From contig JANCRA010000126.1 of assembly GCA_024362935.1 (NCBI GenBank), forward strand, positions 372,001 through 436,000: a stretch of DNA of 64,000 nt. Direction: 5' to 3'. The notes under the pieces are model-generated. The model made no database searches and was not told the DNA's origin. It saw only the letters and a program-made list of their open reading frames with translations. The position numbers and the translations under genes are program-made. Of this stretch, positions 44,289-55,800 are shown piece after piece (positions within the stretch are counted from its first letter, which is position 1; each line of letters opens with the position of its first letter). Source of the DNA: Setophaga petechia (Eukaryota > Chordata > Aves > Passeriformes > Parulidae).

Positions 44289-46969
44289 TTCTCTGGGGCA
44301 GATTCTTTGTCTCTTTTCTGGGAATTTGCAAATCCACCCTCCTCAGAGCCCCTGCAGTCCCTCACTTGCTGTAGCCAGTGTCTTTCAGAATTTGCAGATA
44401 GCTAAAACTTATTTCTTGATACAGAGATACTTAGGTTTATTCTTCCAAAGCTTTTTAACCTTCCAGTAGTGTTTAAAGCTTTCAAATATTGTTTTCTCCT
44501 GAAAAATCCCCTTGAAAGAGCATTGCCAGGTTTGCTGTTCCACTCCTGGAACACCAAGCTGGTGCTGAGTTGCCATGAATGAAAATAATTCTGCACTGAA
44601 CTTTCTCATGTGGAAGCTTCCAGTCCTGTGCCCTGATGGGCAGGTTCTGGTGCTCTGTAATTAAGCTGTCAGAAGAAGGGCTTATTTTAATTAAAAGTGA
44701 AGCAGCTGCTCTGGTACAGTCACTGACACAACTGGAACTGTTCTGTGCAGGGAAAGGAGTGGCTGGAAGCAGAGATGGTGTCCAGCCTGTGCTGATCCCC
44801 AGAATTAATTCAGAATTTGTCCTCTCTGACCTTGCTTCCCCTCCTACACCCTCAGATGTGTCTATACACATATTTATATATTATTATATACACAGAAGGC
44901 AGAACTGGGAGTTGATGAAGGCACTGAGGGCCTGCACAGTGCTACTCACACTGTAATTAGGTCAGTCTAAACCTCTCAGTTTCTTTCTCATAGCATGACT
45001 TGAGCTCATTCTCATCTCTGGGTTTGTCCTTCCAGCGTTGGTGCTGTGCAGTTTTCATCCCATCTTAGAAATGAACACCCAAATTCTCACATGAGGACAA
45101 AATCCATTATTCTGGGAGAAATATCTGTAATTCAGACGTGGAATAGGATGAATTCAGAGGGGCTGAGGTGAAGTTTTGTGGTGGAATTTCTGCTGTTTGT
45201 GGTGCCCAGGCTGTGGCAGTGAGGTCCTGCTGCAGGAGGAGGAAGAGGAGAAGGTGAAGATGGGAACTGTGGGGTGATGCCCTGTGCCAGGGATGTGCCA
45301 GGGCAGGATCTGTGGGCACAGCCAGGCTGCCCTGGTGCCGTGGGTTTGCCCTGGGGGTGAGGTGGGATCCAGCTCCTCCCTGGCTGTGCTATTAAAGGAA
45401 AGCAGCTGACAGAGCAGCTGCTGTGGGGCTCAGCCCAGCATCCTGCAGAGAAAGTGCTTTGCAAACAGCCCTCTGCTCCCCTGCCCCCCCTGCTCCTGCC
45501 CTGTGCCAGGAGCCTCTTCCCCCATGATTGATGAAACTCTCCTTTTTTGGTGCTGCCTCTCTGGGGAAGCAGCACAAGAAATCCCCTCTGCTTCAAGGCC
45601 CTGAGACCTGCAGGGCTCTGGGGGCTGCATTTTACAGCTCCTCACTTGGCAGCTAAAACTTCCAGGTCTGGGCAGAAGGTGGGCAGACTCTGGTTTTTTC
45701 CTCTTAGATAAATATTTGATTTTTGGAGTCCTTTTTAGGGCTCTTGCTTCAGTGCTGGTAGGCCTGTGCAGAGCTCAACACTTGAAAGTCCCTCACAGTT
45801 ATTATCTATGAACTCATCTTCCATGTGGCTTTTTTGAAGGCCAGCCAAGAGCATTAATCCCCACCTTCTAGAGTCCCTAATCCCTGCTGGGGCTTAGAGG
45901 AAAGTTATTCTTGTCCTCCCAGTGAAGCTGCTCTGGCAGAGCACCTCTCCCTGTAACTTAAGGCAAGTTTATTAATGTGACTTTTTATCAGCTTGGAAAG
46001 GGTACAGCCCAGGATGGAGCAATCCAGCTTGGACAGCCTTACCCCATCCTGCTGAGTGCTGGATGGCTCTGGGATTGCCCAAAGGGAGGGAATTTCAGGA
46101 GGGTGCTGTGCTCTTATCTCAGCCAGAATTACCCATTGTAAAGGGCTCTTTGCAGGCACCAGTGCCACAGATCTTTTTTGGGAATGGGTGCAGCTGGAGG
46201 TGACTCTGGGTGCTGGGGTGATTCTTTGCAGTTGTGTCTCTCCTCTCTGCTCAGCCTGACATTCCCAGAGCCTCCCAGCTCTGCTTTTCATCCAGCTGTG
46301 GCTGTGCTGGCCTCCAGCCCTCTCCTGTGGGAGCCTCCCCCTTCCCACCATCCCTCCTTCCCCAGGGCTGCTCCAGCAGGGATTCCTTCATGTTCTCCTT
46401 CCAGGGATTCACACAGGAGGGCAGCTGGAGCAATTTTGCATTACTGTTGTCATTGTGGAGGCTTTGGGCAGCCCTGGTGGTCAGTGTGGTGTCACTGGAG
46501 GTGGCTCAGGGCCCTGTCTGGGGCTGAGCTGCCTCTCTGGTGCTGCCTTCCTTCCTCAGGGAAGTTGCAAAACCCCCCTCAGGCTTTTGGGCAAGTGCAG
46601 AGCAATTGCAGGAGTTGTAATTCCCAGGAATGTGGCAGGGCTGCTCTCCTGGGTGTCTGGAGTTTTCTGTCTGAGTCCTTGGGCAGAGTGTGGCTCCCCA
46701 GAGCCTGAGAGCAGCAGGAGTTGCTGTGGAGTGCCCTGATAACGCAGCCTGGTCCCACAATCTCCTCACATCCCACAATCTCCTCCCTGATAACACAGCC
46801 TGGTCCCACAATCTGCTCACCTGGGCACAGGGGAAGGTGGAACAGGGCCAGGAGGGAACTGATGGAAATGCTGCAGGTGAGAGTCTGAAATGAGAGTTTG
46901 CTGAACTGAGATCAAACTGGGCACCTGTGCCATGGAAATGCTGAGCTCCAGAGGCCTGGCTGGGAGCTG
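44289..46969. other. Intron 1: nothing recognised
   Basis: About 2.7 kb of mixed unique sequence without array or clear CR1. Several open frames exist on both strands but none shows splice context or family resemblance. A small ATAT tract lies at about 44860-44895. Confidence 0.4.
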
Positions 46970-47140
46970 CTGGCCCTGGCACAGGTGCCCAGAGCAGCTG
47001 TGGCTGCCCCTGCATCCCTGGCAGTGCCCAAGGCCAGGCTGGACACTGGGCTGGGACAGTGGGAGGTGTCCCTGCCATGGCAGGGGTGGCACTGGGTGGG
47101 CTCTGAGGTCCCTCCAAGCCAAACCATCCTCTGACAGCAT
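46970..47140 (+). mobile_element. CR1 LINE 3' end
   Basis: 'CTGGCACAGGTGCCCAGAGC', 'CAGTGCCCAAGGCCAGGCTG', 'GTGTCCCTGCCATGGCAGGG' and 'CTCTGAGGTCCCTCCAAGCC'. Confidence 0.92.
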
Positions 47141-47795
47141 CCCATGAACACAGGTACTGCACACACACCTCTGTGTGTCTGTGTGTGTATTCATCCATGC
47201 TCAAACAGGAATTCTCCCCAGTTCTCTTGCATTTGGATATCCCTTCTGCCTTGATCTTTGGCAGAGATCTGACTCCAGCTAATGACTTTGATTTTGCATA
47301 AGTGCAGAATGTAGAGTTTGTTTTTGAACTGCTTTTACTGAGTTGAAACTAATGTTAATCAGGGACTTGTAATATTCATGTTGCCCACCACTGGAATTCC
47401 TCGAAGTCCTGGTATTTATTTCTCTGTTCACTTTCCTCTGCTCACAACAGCCCTGGCCACAGTGATCCCTTTGTGTGCAGACTGGAACCTTCCATCACAC
47501 CTGGCAGTGGTGGCATCAGTCCTCTCCAGGCAGCTGTGCTGTGAGAGAGGGAAACTCTTGTAGCTGAAACAGAGACAATACCAAGCAACACAATTCATTC
47601 CAGAAGACTTCAAAATTTTTATTACAACATGCATGATTTTATACCTTCTTACAAAACTTAGAAATGTGAGTTTACACTTCACTCATTGGTCAGGAGAGAC
47701 AAAGGGCTCAGTGGAACAGGCAGCTGCAGGTTTCTCTTATTTATCCTTCTTTCCTTCTTGGTTTCTGTGTCAATGACCTTGGTAGGGAATTCTTT
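47141..47795. other. Intron 1: nothing recognised
   Basis: Short CA/TG-rich patch at about 47158-47190, otherwise unique. Confidence 0.4.
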
Positions 47796-48394
47796 CAGGG
47801 GTAAATGTGGATCCTCTTTGGGGTAAATATGGATCCTCTTTAGGGTGAATATGGATCCTCTCTGGGGTAAACAAGGATTCTCTTGGGATAAACATGGATC
47901 CTCTCTGGGATAAATGTGAATTCTCTCTGGGGTAAATGTGGATCCTCTCTGGGGTAAATGTGGATCCTCTCTGGGGTAAATATGGATCCTGTCTGGGGTA
48001 AATGTGGATCATCTCTGGGGTAAATATAGAGCCTCTCTGGGGTAAATGTGGATTCTCTCTGGGGTAAACGTGGATTCTCTCTGGGGTAAACAAGGATTCT
48101 CTCTGGGGTAAATGTGGATCCTCTCTGGGGTAAACGTGAATTCTCTCTGGGGTAAATGTGGATCATCTCTGGGGTAAATATGGATCCTCTCTGGGGAAAA
48201 CAAGGATTTTCTCTGGGATAAACATGGATTCTCTCTGGGGTAAACAAGAATCCTCTCTGGGGTAAGCATGGATCCTCTCTGGGGTAAACGTGGATCCTCT
48301 CTGGGGTAGACATGGATTCTCTCTGGGGTAAATATGGATCCTCTGTGAGTTAAACGTGGATCCTCTCTGGGGTAAACGTGGATGCTCTCTGGCT
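47796..48394. repeat. 22 bp minisatellite (GGATCCTCTCTGGGGTAAATGT)
   Basis: About 27 units with 22 bp period. Variable positions are concentrated in AAATGT/AACGT/AACAA. It gives a spurious tyrosine/proline-rich frame on the minus strand. Confidence 0.97.
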
Positions 48395-48845
48395 CACAGC
48401 AGTCACTGTAAAACCCCTTCCCCAGGAAATGTTCAGTGGAATGTGATGATGGGGTGTGCAGGGATGGCTCTCTGGGATCCTGGCTCTGTGGGGCTGTGCT
48501 GCAGCTCTTTGGAGTGAATTCTTTGTGGGATGCACTGGCACCAAGGCAGGCAGAGGCTTTGGGCCGTGCCAGGATCACCAGGGAGCTGTGGGGTGAGATC
48601 CATTCTGTGAAATCACAGCCAGGTCAAGGCTGGAGTGTCCCAGTGTCTCCAGGAGCACACTCTGTGAAATGCAACACTTTGAGGAATTCCAGTGATGGGC
48701 AACATGAATATGCCATGTCCCTGATTAACATTATTTTCAACTCAGTGAAAACAGTTCTGGCTGGGGCACAGGCTGTGTTTGAGCAGGGCAGAGCCTGGAG
48801 CTCCTCTGAAGAGCTCACTGCAGAGCTGGGAGGCTCCTGGAGCAT
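48395..48845. other. Intron 1: nothing recognised
   Basis: Unique sequence between two arrays. Confidence 0.4.
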
Positions 48846-49180
48846 CCATGGATCCCTGGATAAGGCTGGATTCCTTGGAAATACCCTCCATGGATCCCTG
48901 GATGAGGCTGGATTCCTTGGAAACACCCTCCATGGATCCCTGGATGAGGCTGGATTCCTTGGAAATACCCTCCATGGATCCCTGGATGAGGCTGGATTCC
49001 TTGGAAACACCCTCCATGGATCCCTGGATGAGGCTGGATTCCTTGGAAACACCCTCCATGGATCCCTGGATGAGGCTGGATTCCTTGGAAGCACCCTCCA
49101 TGGATCCCTGGATGAGGCTGGATTCCTTGGAAACACCCTCCATGGATCCCTGGATGAGGCTGGATTCCTTGGAAGCACCT
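48846..49180. repeat. 42 bp minisatellite, 8 units
   Basis: Units CCATGGATCCCTGGATGAGG + CTGGATTCCTTGGAAACACC + CT, eight copies, more than 95% alike by eye. The unit length is a multiple of three, so frames on both strands stay open (14-residue peptide repeats). No splice context or promoter suggests translation. Confidence 0.97.
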
Positions 49181-50449
49181 CCTGCAGCAGCCCTGTCACC
49201 CTGGGTTTGTTGCAGCTCTAAATGTGCATTTTCCTGTGGGGTTTGCTGTTGCCATAGCTCCTGCAGCACTCTTGCAGCTCCAGTGCAGTTGTTGTGGGTG
49301 CTGGGAGCTTTTCCTTGCTGCAGTGCCTGGATTGGGTGACATTCCTGGGGTGCTCTCTGCAGTTTCACAGAATTTTCACAGAGTCACAAACCAGAATTGA
49401 CTGACACCCCCATACCAACCAAACCACAGCTGAACTCAGGGAGCATTGAGTCACCCTGGTTGCTGTTGACTCCCCTGGGTGCCCTTCTGGTCCTGCACTA
49501 TCCTTAAAATCCCCATACTCTAAAGAAAAAATGTTCTTTTATTTTATTACAGATAATTTCAGTATGAATGAATATCCACATTTAAAAAGAGCAGGTGGGA
49601 GCTGCTGTAGTAAATCTGGGAAATGCTGGTCTGGCAGCCTTCAGGCCACCCTCTGTAATGGTTTTTGAGCTGACAGTGAGTAGGAGCTCCACATATAGAG
49701 AGAGGAGCTTGTTTTACAACTTGCCTCTGGCTGGAGTGGGATTTGTGCCTGCTTCTCCTTGGAGACTTCACCACTCCATGAAATTGAAGCTCTCCAAGCC
49801 ACGAGTGGCTCTGAGGCAGGGAGAAAATAGAAATTTCCTCAAATCTCCAGAAATGGAGAGGATCTTTGTAACATTCCCAGCAAGGCAGGGATGCTGGAGT
49901 TGTCTGCTGCCAGGCCCTGCTAATTCATGTGGCATCTGAATAATTGATGGTGAGGAGGGCACAGCTCAGTGGCTTTATCAGTGTTTTCCTAAGGGAAATG
50001 GAGCTGATGAGAATGTTTCTGATCATGGAGCAGAAATCATCATTAAGGACTGGGATGCAGCAAATTGAGTTTATTTGCAGCACCAATAACAGCAAAACCA
50101 GTGCTTGAAACAGAGAAATGGCTCCAAATCACTAAGGAATGAAATCCTAGAATTGAGGGACACCTTGGGGAGCCTCAGATTTCCCTGTGGTGGGAGGCCC
50201 AGGGCTGTTCCTGACCTGAGGGGTGGAAGGAGGGAGCTGCCAGACCTCTGGAGCAGACAGGGACAGGGGGAAGCAATCAGGGCTGAAGCTCTGCCTCAGC
50301 TTTGGGATCCTGCTGAGACTTCATGAAACCCAGCTGAAGTGAGAACTGAAAACTTCCTGTTTATTGTCTGCTGTGTGGCCATCAAGGGATTGTGGAAGTG
50401 CCTGAGATCTGTGTGAAGCCTTCAGAGCTGTTTCATGGTCACATCCTGG
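49181..50449. other. Intron 1: nothing recognised
   Basis: Mixed unique sequence. Confidence 0.4.
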
Positions 50450-50755
50450 AGTCCCAGACTGCTTTGGGTTGGAAAGAGCCTCAAGGGTCACCCAGTGCCA
50501 CCCCTGCCATGGCAGGGACACCTCCACTGTCCCAGGGTGCTCCAGCCTGGCCTTGGGCACTGCCAGGGATCCAGGGGCAGCCACAGCTGCTCTGGGAATT
50601 CCATCCCAGCCAGGAATTCCCAATTCCCAATCTCCCACCCATCCCTGCCCTCTGGCACTGGGAGCCATTCCCTGTGTCCTGTCCCTCCATCCCTTGTCCC
50701 CAGTCCCTCTCCAGCTCTCCTGGAGCCCCTCCAGGCCCTGCCAGGGGGAATCTGG
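50450..50755 (-). mobile_element. CR1 LINE 3' region
   Basis: Same subfamily and orientation as 21075-21530 and 36405-36755. Begins 'GACTGCTTTGGGTTGGAAAG' and ends in 'CTCCAGGCCCTGCCAGGGG'. Confidence 0.92.
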
Positions 50756-50998
50756 GATTCCTGAGTGGAAATACCTGTGTTGTCCTTGTGTTCCCTTGTG
50801 GAGGCAATAGCAGGAACTGTTTTCCCTTTATTTGTGCATATCTGGCTTTTCTGTAGCAGCCTGGAGGCTCTGGGGCTGACTGAATTTATTCTGAGAAATT
50901 AAAGTGAGCCAGAAGGCTCAGGGAGTTTGTGCTGAGAAGGGAAACAACCCTGCAAGTGCTTTGTCTGTTTAAGGAATCCAAGCTAAAAATCATCAATG

Positions 50999-51079
50999 CC
51001 CCAAATCTGCCCTCTTTGTCCCCAAATCTGCCCTCTTTGTCCCCAAACCTGCTCTCTTTGTCCCCAAATCTGCCTCCTC
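50999..51079. repeat. 21 bp tandem repeat (CCCCAAATCTGCCCTCTTTGT), about 3.7 copies
   Basis: Nearly perfect units in a short array. Confidence 0.95.
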
Positions 51080-52636
51080 TGCTCCTGCCCCATCTTTTGT
51101 CCCTCACACAGGAGGGCAGCAGTCATTTAAGCCTATAAATAACAGCTGGAAAATCCCTTGCAGTATTTCTGGATGGTCTGAAGGAGGAGGTGGCTCTGTG
51201 ACTCTCCCTGAAATCCTCATTTGCTGGCAGTGCAAACGGGCACTAGAAATCAGGAATATTTGATGTGCTCCTCCCTGTGTGCCCTCCCAGCAGCTCTGGG
51301 GAAGCTGCCAGCTCACTCTGGTCTCAGCAACACCTCCAAGCTGAAGTTTGAGTTGATTTTGCTGTGGAAATATCTGGAATCTCCTAATTAATCCTGCTTT
51401 GATGATGCCATCAGGTGCTTGGGCTGGTCCAGCAGGTCTGGAGATCCCAAAAACTGGAGGCCTTCCCTCTGCCAGGGGTGGTGCCTGCACATCCTCCTTG
51501 GGGAATCATAATCCTGCCTGAATATGGTTCTGGGATCCAGGTCACCCTTTCTGAGCTGGTTTTTCCAGCACTTGAGCTGAGAGTGATTTTAAATGTTGGG
51601 AAGATTTTATTAAAGATCTCTCAGCTTCCATCTCTTTGCCTCTAAGAAGCTTCTGATGGTCTGTGGGGTTTCCTGTGACTCCAGACACAGCCACAAAGCA
51701 GAGCTCTTGCTGTGTTCCACTTTAAACCAATAAATAAGTGAATCCCATTGGTTTAGGCTGTGCCAAAATATAAGAAATGCACAGATTGGGTCAGAGATTT
51801 TTGTGCCCAGCCAGGGAATGTGAGGAACGCCGGCGGCCCAGGCGGTCGCTGTGTCCCCTCCCCTGGGAGGATGGATGGATGGATGGATGCAGAAATCTTT
51901 CCATGGATTCCAGGGCTCTGCAGGAGGATGACTCTGCAGATCTCTCCTGTTTCCTCAGCAGCCACGGCTCAGTGCCCCCAACACTCACAGCTAAGAAAAG
52001 CAACCTGACTTAGCCAGGAGAAATGGGAATGATGAGCTGTCCCTGCTCCTCCCAGCCAGGCAGTTTGTTTGGGATGGAGTTGGGAGCTAATTTTAAAGGA
52101 GCAAGTGGATCTGATGGAATAATGGATGTGTGGACATCAGGGTCTCCTTTAAACCAGCAAAAGGGAGGAAATGTTCATTCCTGTTCCTCCAGGATGGGAG
52201 CAGGCTTCCCTTCCCTCCCTGGCAGGAGGGTGCTGGGCCAGGGGCTGGGTCCGGCCTATTTGGGGCAGGATGGAGCCATGGGTGGAGCTGGCAGGGCTTG
52301 GGGCTGGAATGCTGTGTCACTGTCACTGCAGGGCTTCAGTGAGGCCTCAGGGTTTATATTGTCACATTCTGTGCTGCTTTAGTGTGTAAAACTGAGCTTC
52401 ACATCAGGGCATGGTGAGCCCTGTGCACAGAGCAGGGAGACAAAACAATTCCTGCTCCAGCTGGGCACCAAGGACAAATGATCCAAATCTCAGCCCAAGA
52501 GCACAAACCCCGTGGGCTGGAGAGAGAAAAACAAGCAGGGTGGGACTGCCTGGGCTAAAGCTGGGATGGGACAATGAACTGCAAGATGCAAATGGAGCAG
52601 AACTGATCCCAGGGAGAGAGCCCGGGAGCGCTCGTG
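51080..52636. other. Intron 1: nothing recognised
   Basis: Mixed sequence. A small ATGG-type run (GGATGGATGGATGGATG) lies at about 51868-51886. No exon or named repeat. Confidence 0.4.
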
Positions 52637-53230
52637 CATTTTGGGGCCATTTGGGTTCATCTTGGGACCATTTTGGGGCCATTTTGGTTCATCTTGGGTT
52701 CATTTTGGGACCATTTTGGTTCATCTTGGGTTCATTTTGGGGCCATTTTGGTTCATCTTGGGACCATTTTGGGACCATTTTGGTTCATCTTGGGGCCATT
52801 TTGGGACCATTTTGGTTCATCTTGAGTTCATTTTGTAACTATTTTGGTTCATCTTGGGTTCATTTTGGGGCCATTTTGGTTCATCTTGGGTTCATTTTGG
52901 GACCATTTTGGGTTCATCTTGGGACCATTTTGGTTCATCTTGGGACCATTTTGGGGCCATTTTGGTTCATTTTGTGACCCTTTTTGTTCATCTTGGGACC
53001 ATTTGGGACCATTTTGGTTTCATTGTGTGACCATTTTGGTTCATCTTGGGTTCATTTTGTGACCCTTTTTGTTCATCTTGGGACCATTTGGGACCATTTT
53101 GGTTCATTTTGGGGCCATTTTGGTTCATCTTGGTTTCATTTTGGGGCCATTTTGGTTCATCTTGGGTTCATTTTGGGACCATTTTGGTTCATCTTGGGTT
53201 CATTTTGGGGCCATTTTGGTTCATCTTGGG
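52637..53230. repeat. Minisatellite of TTCATCTTGGG / TTCATTTTGGGGCCATTTTGG blocks
   Basis: About 600 bp built of 15-18 bp blocks in variable order, giving frames rich in F, I, L, G, W and H. The block arrangement suggests nested duplications. Confidence 0.95.
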
Positions 53231-53425
53231 TGCAGCCCTGGCTGGGCTCTTGTGCTGCCCATGGTGCATCCATTGAGGGTTTTAATAAATCCCTGCTTTA
53301 TTCTTTAGCTCAGTGCAGCCTCTGCTCTAGGGCAGCCTCTCAGGGCATCACCAGGTCCCTGGGTGAGCTCCTGTGGGAAAGCCAAACCCAGCAATGCCAG
53401 GGGGGGCAGGCAGTGTCCCTCACTG
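53231..53425. other. Possible LTR remnant next to array
   Basis: 'TTTTAATAAATCCCTGCTTT' followed by 'GCAGCCTCTGCTCTAGGGCA' looks like an LTR R/U5 end. No ends or target duplication could be defined. Confidence 0.3.
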
Positions 53426-53505
53426 GTGTCATTGTGTTGGGACACTTTGTGGGTGTCATTGTGTTGGGACACTTTGTGGGTGTCATTTTGTTGGGACACT
53501 TTGTG
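53426..53505. repeat. 26 bp tandem repeat, 3 copies
   Basis: GGTGTCATTGTGTTGGGACA + CTTTGT repeated three times. Confidence 0.95.
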
Positions 53506-53861
53506 GCCTGTCAGGTTTGGCTTTTTGGGCAGCATCCCTGTGCCAGCTCTCCTCTTTCTGTGTCTTCAGACAAGAACTCAGAATCTGGGTCAGACTGATC
53601 ATAACTTGAAATTCCAAGCCTGTACGTGCCTGGAGGCAGGAACACAACAGAGCAGGCAGGGAAGCTGCAAAATGGAGGCACAAAGTTGAGGAGATCAATT
53701 CTGCTCTTCCCTGGATGGGAAACTCAGGCTGTGCCTCATGCAGGCTTTGGTTTGCCTCCTTTTCCACAGGGTGGTGGCTCTGGGAAGGTGTTCAGGAGCT
53801 CATTGAAGTAAATCCTGGGTGAAGGGAAGTTCTTGGCACCCTGAGAAGTTGTTGGTGCTGC

Positions 53862-53995
53862 AGCATCCCTGGCAGTGCCCCAGGCCAGGCTGGACAGGGC
53901 TGGCAGCACCCTGGGATAGGGGAAGGTGTCCCTGCCATGGCAGGGTGGCACTGGGTGGGATTTGAGGCCCTTCCCAACCCAAACCAATCTGGGAC
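53862..53995 (+). mobile_element. CR1 LINE 3' end
   Basis: 'CATCCCTGGCAGTGCCCCAG', 'GGACAGGGCTGGCAGCACCC', 'GTGTCCCTGCCATGGCAGGG' and 'CCCTTCCCAACCCAAACCAA'. Confidence 0.9.
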
Positions 53996-54352
53996 AGTTC
54001 CAGGGATGGGGCAGCTGGGACTAAAATCCAGTGAGGAGTTGGAACTCTTTGAAACATAGATGGAGGGTAAGGGGTTGAACTAACCCTGCAGAGTTGTTCA
54101 GATTATCTGTGGAGAGCTGGATTTTATTTACCCCAACAAACAGGTTACTCACTGAGTAAGGACACAGAGATTGTGAGCTGGAGAAGAGCAGAAGGAGCAA
54201 ACCCTGAGTGTAACAGATCAGCTGTGCCTGCAACAGGAGAGATCTAAACAACCTCCTGTGTAAAAATGATCCTCAAGGAGCAGGATGGATTTGCTTTGGG
54301 GTGCCTTGAAGGTTTCCTGGAATGTGTGGCTGCAGGAAACTCCTTCTCCTTG
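53996..54352. other. Intron 1: nothing recognised
   Basis: Unique sequence leading to the LTR cluster; ends in one side of an LTR target duplication. Confidence 0.4.
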
Positions 54353-54599
54353 TGTGACAGTGCTCACAGGGGTTTGTAGAGGATGGAACAGACAGGATCT
54401 TGATTCCATGATCAGAAGGCTTGATTTATTATATTATGATATATATAATATTATAACTATACTACATAGAGATAGAAAAGGAAGAGGCTTCTTCAGAAGC
54501 TGGCTGAGCTAAGAATAGAGATAGAAAGAAAAAGGAGCTTCTCAGCTCCAGCAGGAAAAGTCCTAGAGAAAGGATTTTTCACAAAGGATGTCTGTGACA
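54353..54599 (-). mobile_element. Solo LTR, internally deleted (247 bp)
   Basis: On the minus strand it begins TGTCACAGACATC and ends GTCACA. It matches the LTR at 55319-55703 at both ends but lacks about 140 bp of the middle. TATA-like and AATAAA words remain. Flanks TCCTTG (54347-54352) and CCCTTG (54600-54605) match at five of six bases, consistent with a 6 bp target duplication. Confidence 0.8.
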
Positions 54600-54842
54600 C
54601 CCTTGCCCTGGCACTGGGGCTGTTCCTGCTCCTTCCACACCTTTCCTTGGAGCAATCTTCTCCCTTGGCTGTTGTCAGGGAGGGCTGGGCTGTCCTGGAG
54701 CCTGTCCTGGGTACAAACCTGCAGCCAGGGTGGTGTTGATAGTGGAACCCTGGAAAATGTTAAAGATAGAACTCTAAAATGCTGGGCTTTGTGTTTTCTC
54801 AGATCACTGCACCTGTGTAAGCAGTGTGATAAATGATAGAAT
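54600..54842. other. Sequence between two LTRs, nothing recognised
   Basis: No retroviral coding motif found between the LTRs, so they are independent solo insertions. Confidence 0.5.
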
Positions 54843-55142
54843 TGTTAGATGTGATGATTGTTTAGTAATTAAATATAATTATTATATAACCATAAGAAGA
54901 ATCATGAGAAAGTCTGTTGGAAATTTAACGGGGGCTATGTTTAGCTGAAATCTATGTATACAACAGAACAATGTAAGTTTGATAATTAACATGAAAGTTA
55001 TGTAAGGATAGAGTATAAAACACCTTCACCTCCAATGTATGGTGGGAATCAGATTTGGGTTGTAATACCCCAATTCCCAGAGCTCTTAATAAAAAGCCCC
55101 ACATATAATCACTGTGTGATTCTGTGTTTTTGAACACTAACA
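54843..55142 (+). mobile_element. Candidate solo LTR (300 bp), different family
   Basis: Starts TGTTAG and ends CTAACA, a perfect 6 bp terminal inverted pair. It is AT-rich with TATAAAA at 55014-55020 and AATAAA at 55088-55093, a compact LTR layout. I found no matching target duplication, so the boundaries may be off or one flank rearranged. Confidence 0.6.
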
Positions 55143-55318
55143 GTGTCACCCACAGCTGCTCTGCTGATTTCACAGCCACGAGGACCTGGCCAGCTGAACA
55201 ATGATTGACAATCCCTGAGGCTGGAAAAGCCCTCCCAGCCCCCTGAGTCCCAGCTGTGCCCCAGCCCAGAGCACTCAGTGCCACCTCCAGGGGTTCCTGG
55301 GACACCTGCAGGGATGGG
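55143..55318 (-). mobile_element. CR1 LINE fragment, part 1 (split by LTR)
   Basis: Reverse-strand CR1 blocks 'GTGCCCCAGCCCAGAGCACT' and 'CAGTGCCACCTCCAGGGG', then 'GACACCTGCAGGGATGGG'. The continuation is on the other side of the LTR at 55704. Confidence 0.85.
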
Positions 55319-55703
55319 TGTCACAGACATCTTTTCATTAAACATCTTTCCTTAGGATTTTTCTTCTTGAGAAGCTGAGAAGCTTCAGGAACAAAATGCA
55401 AACATTGATTATTTGCTGCTGTGGGATGCAGCAGGTGCATCTGGGATTGGCCCATCTTAGATGTTTATAATTAATGGTCAGTCACAGCCCATTAGCTTAG
55501 ACTTTTTGTCTAAGACACAAACTTTTATTATTCATTCTATTCCATTCTTAGCTTAGCCAGCCTTCTGAGATGAAACTTTTCTATTCTTTTTAGTATAGTT
55601 TTAATGTAATGAATATCATAAAATAATAAATCAAACCTCCTGAACATGGAGTCAACATTCCCATCTCTTCCCTCCCCTAAAAACCCCTGTGAACCCCACC
55701 ACA
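55319..55703 (+). mobile_element. Solo LTR (385 bp) nested in CR1, perfect 6 bp TSD
   Basis: Begins TGTCACAGACATC and ends CCACCACA. GATGGG immediately precedes (55313-55318) and follows (55704-55709). A TATA/AATAAA arrangement is visible near the 3' part (AATAATAAATC at about 55622-55632). It interrupts a CR1 copy, so it is younger than that CR1. A 6 bp TSD suggests an ERVK-type element. No internal genes. Confidence 0.92.
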
Positions 55704-55800
55704 GATGGGCACTGCCAACCTCCCTGGGCAGATGGGCACTGCCAACCTCCCTGGGCAGTCCAGAGCCTGACCCCCTTTCCATGAGGAATTTCAGAGGAAT
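55704..55800 (-). mobile_element. CR1 LINE fragment, part 2
   Basis: 'GATGGGCACTGCCAACCTCC' and 'CTGGGCAG' occur twice in tandem, then 'AGCCTGACCCCCTTTCCATG', continuing the CR1 interrupted at 55318. Confidence 0.85.

Noticed and set aside
43484..44469. Several 250-305 codon open frames on both strands
   Set aside because: They are produced by an 18/21 bp stop-free tandem repeat. Openness in all frames at once shows it is composition, not coding.
47796..48394. Repeated GGGGTAAA words as a series of splice donors
   Set aside because: They are part of a 22 bp unit without paired acceptors. G at -1 with GTAAAT is only a moderate donor and nothing suggests exons.
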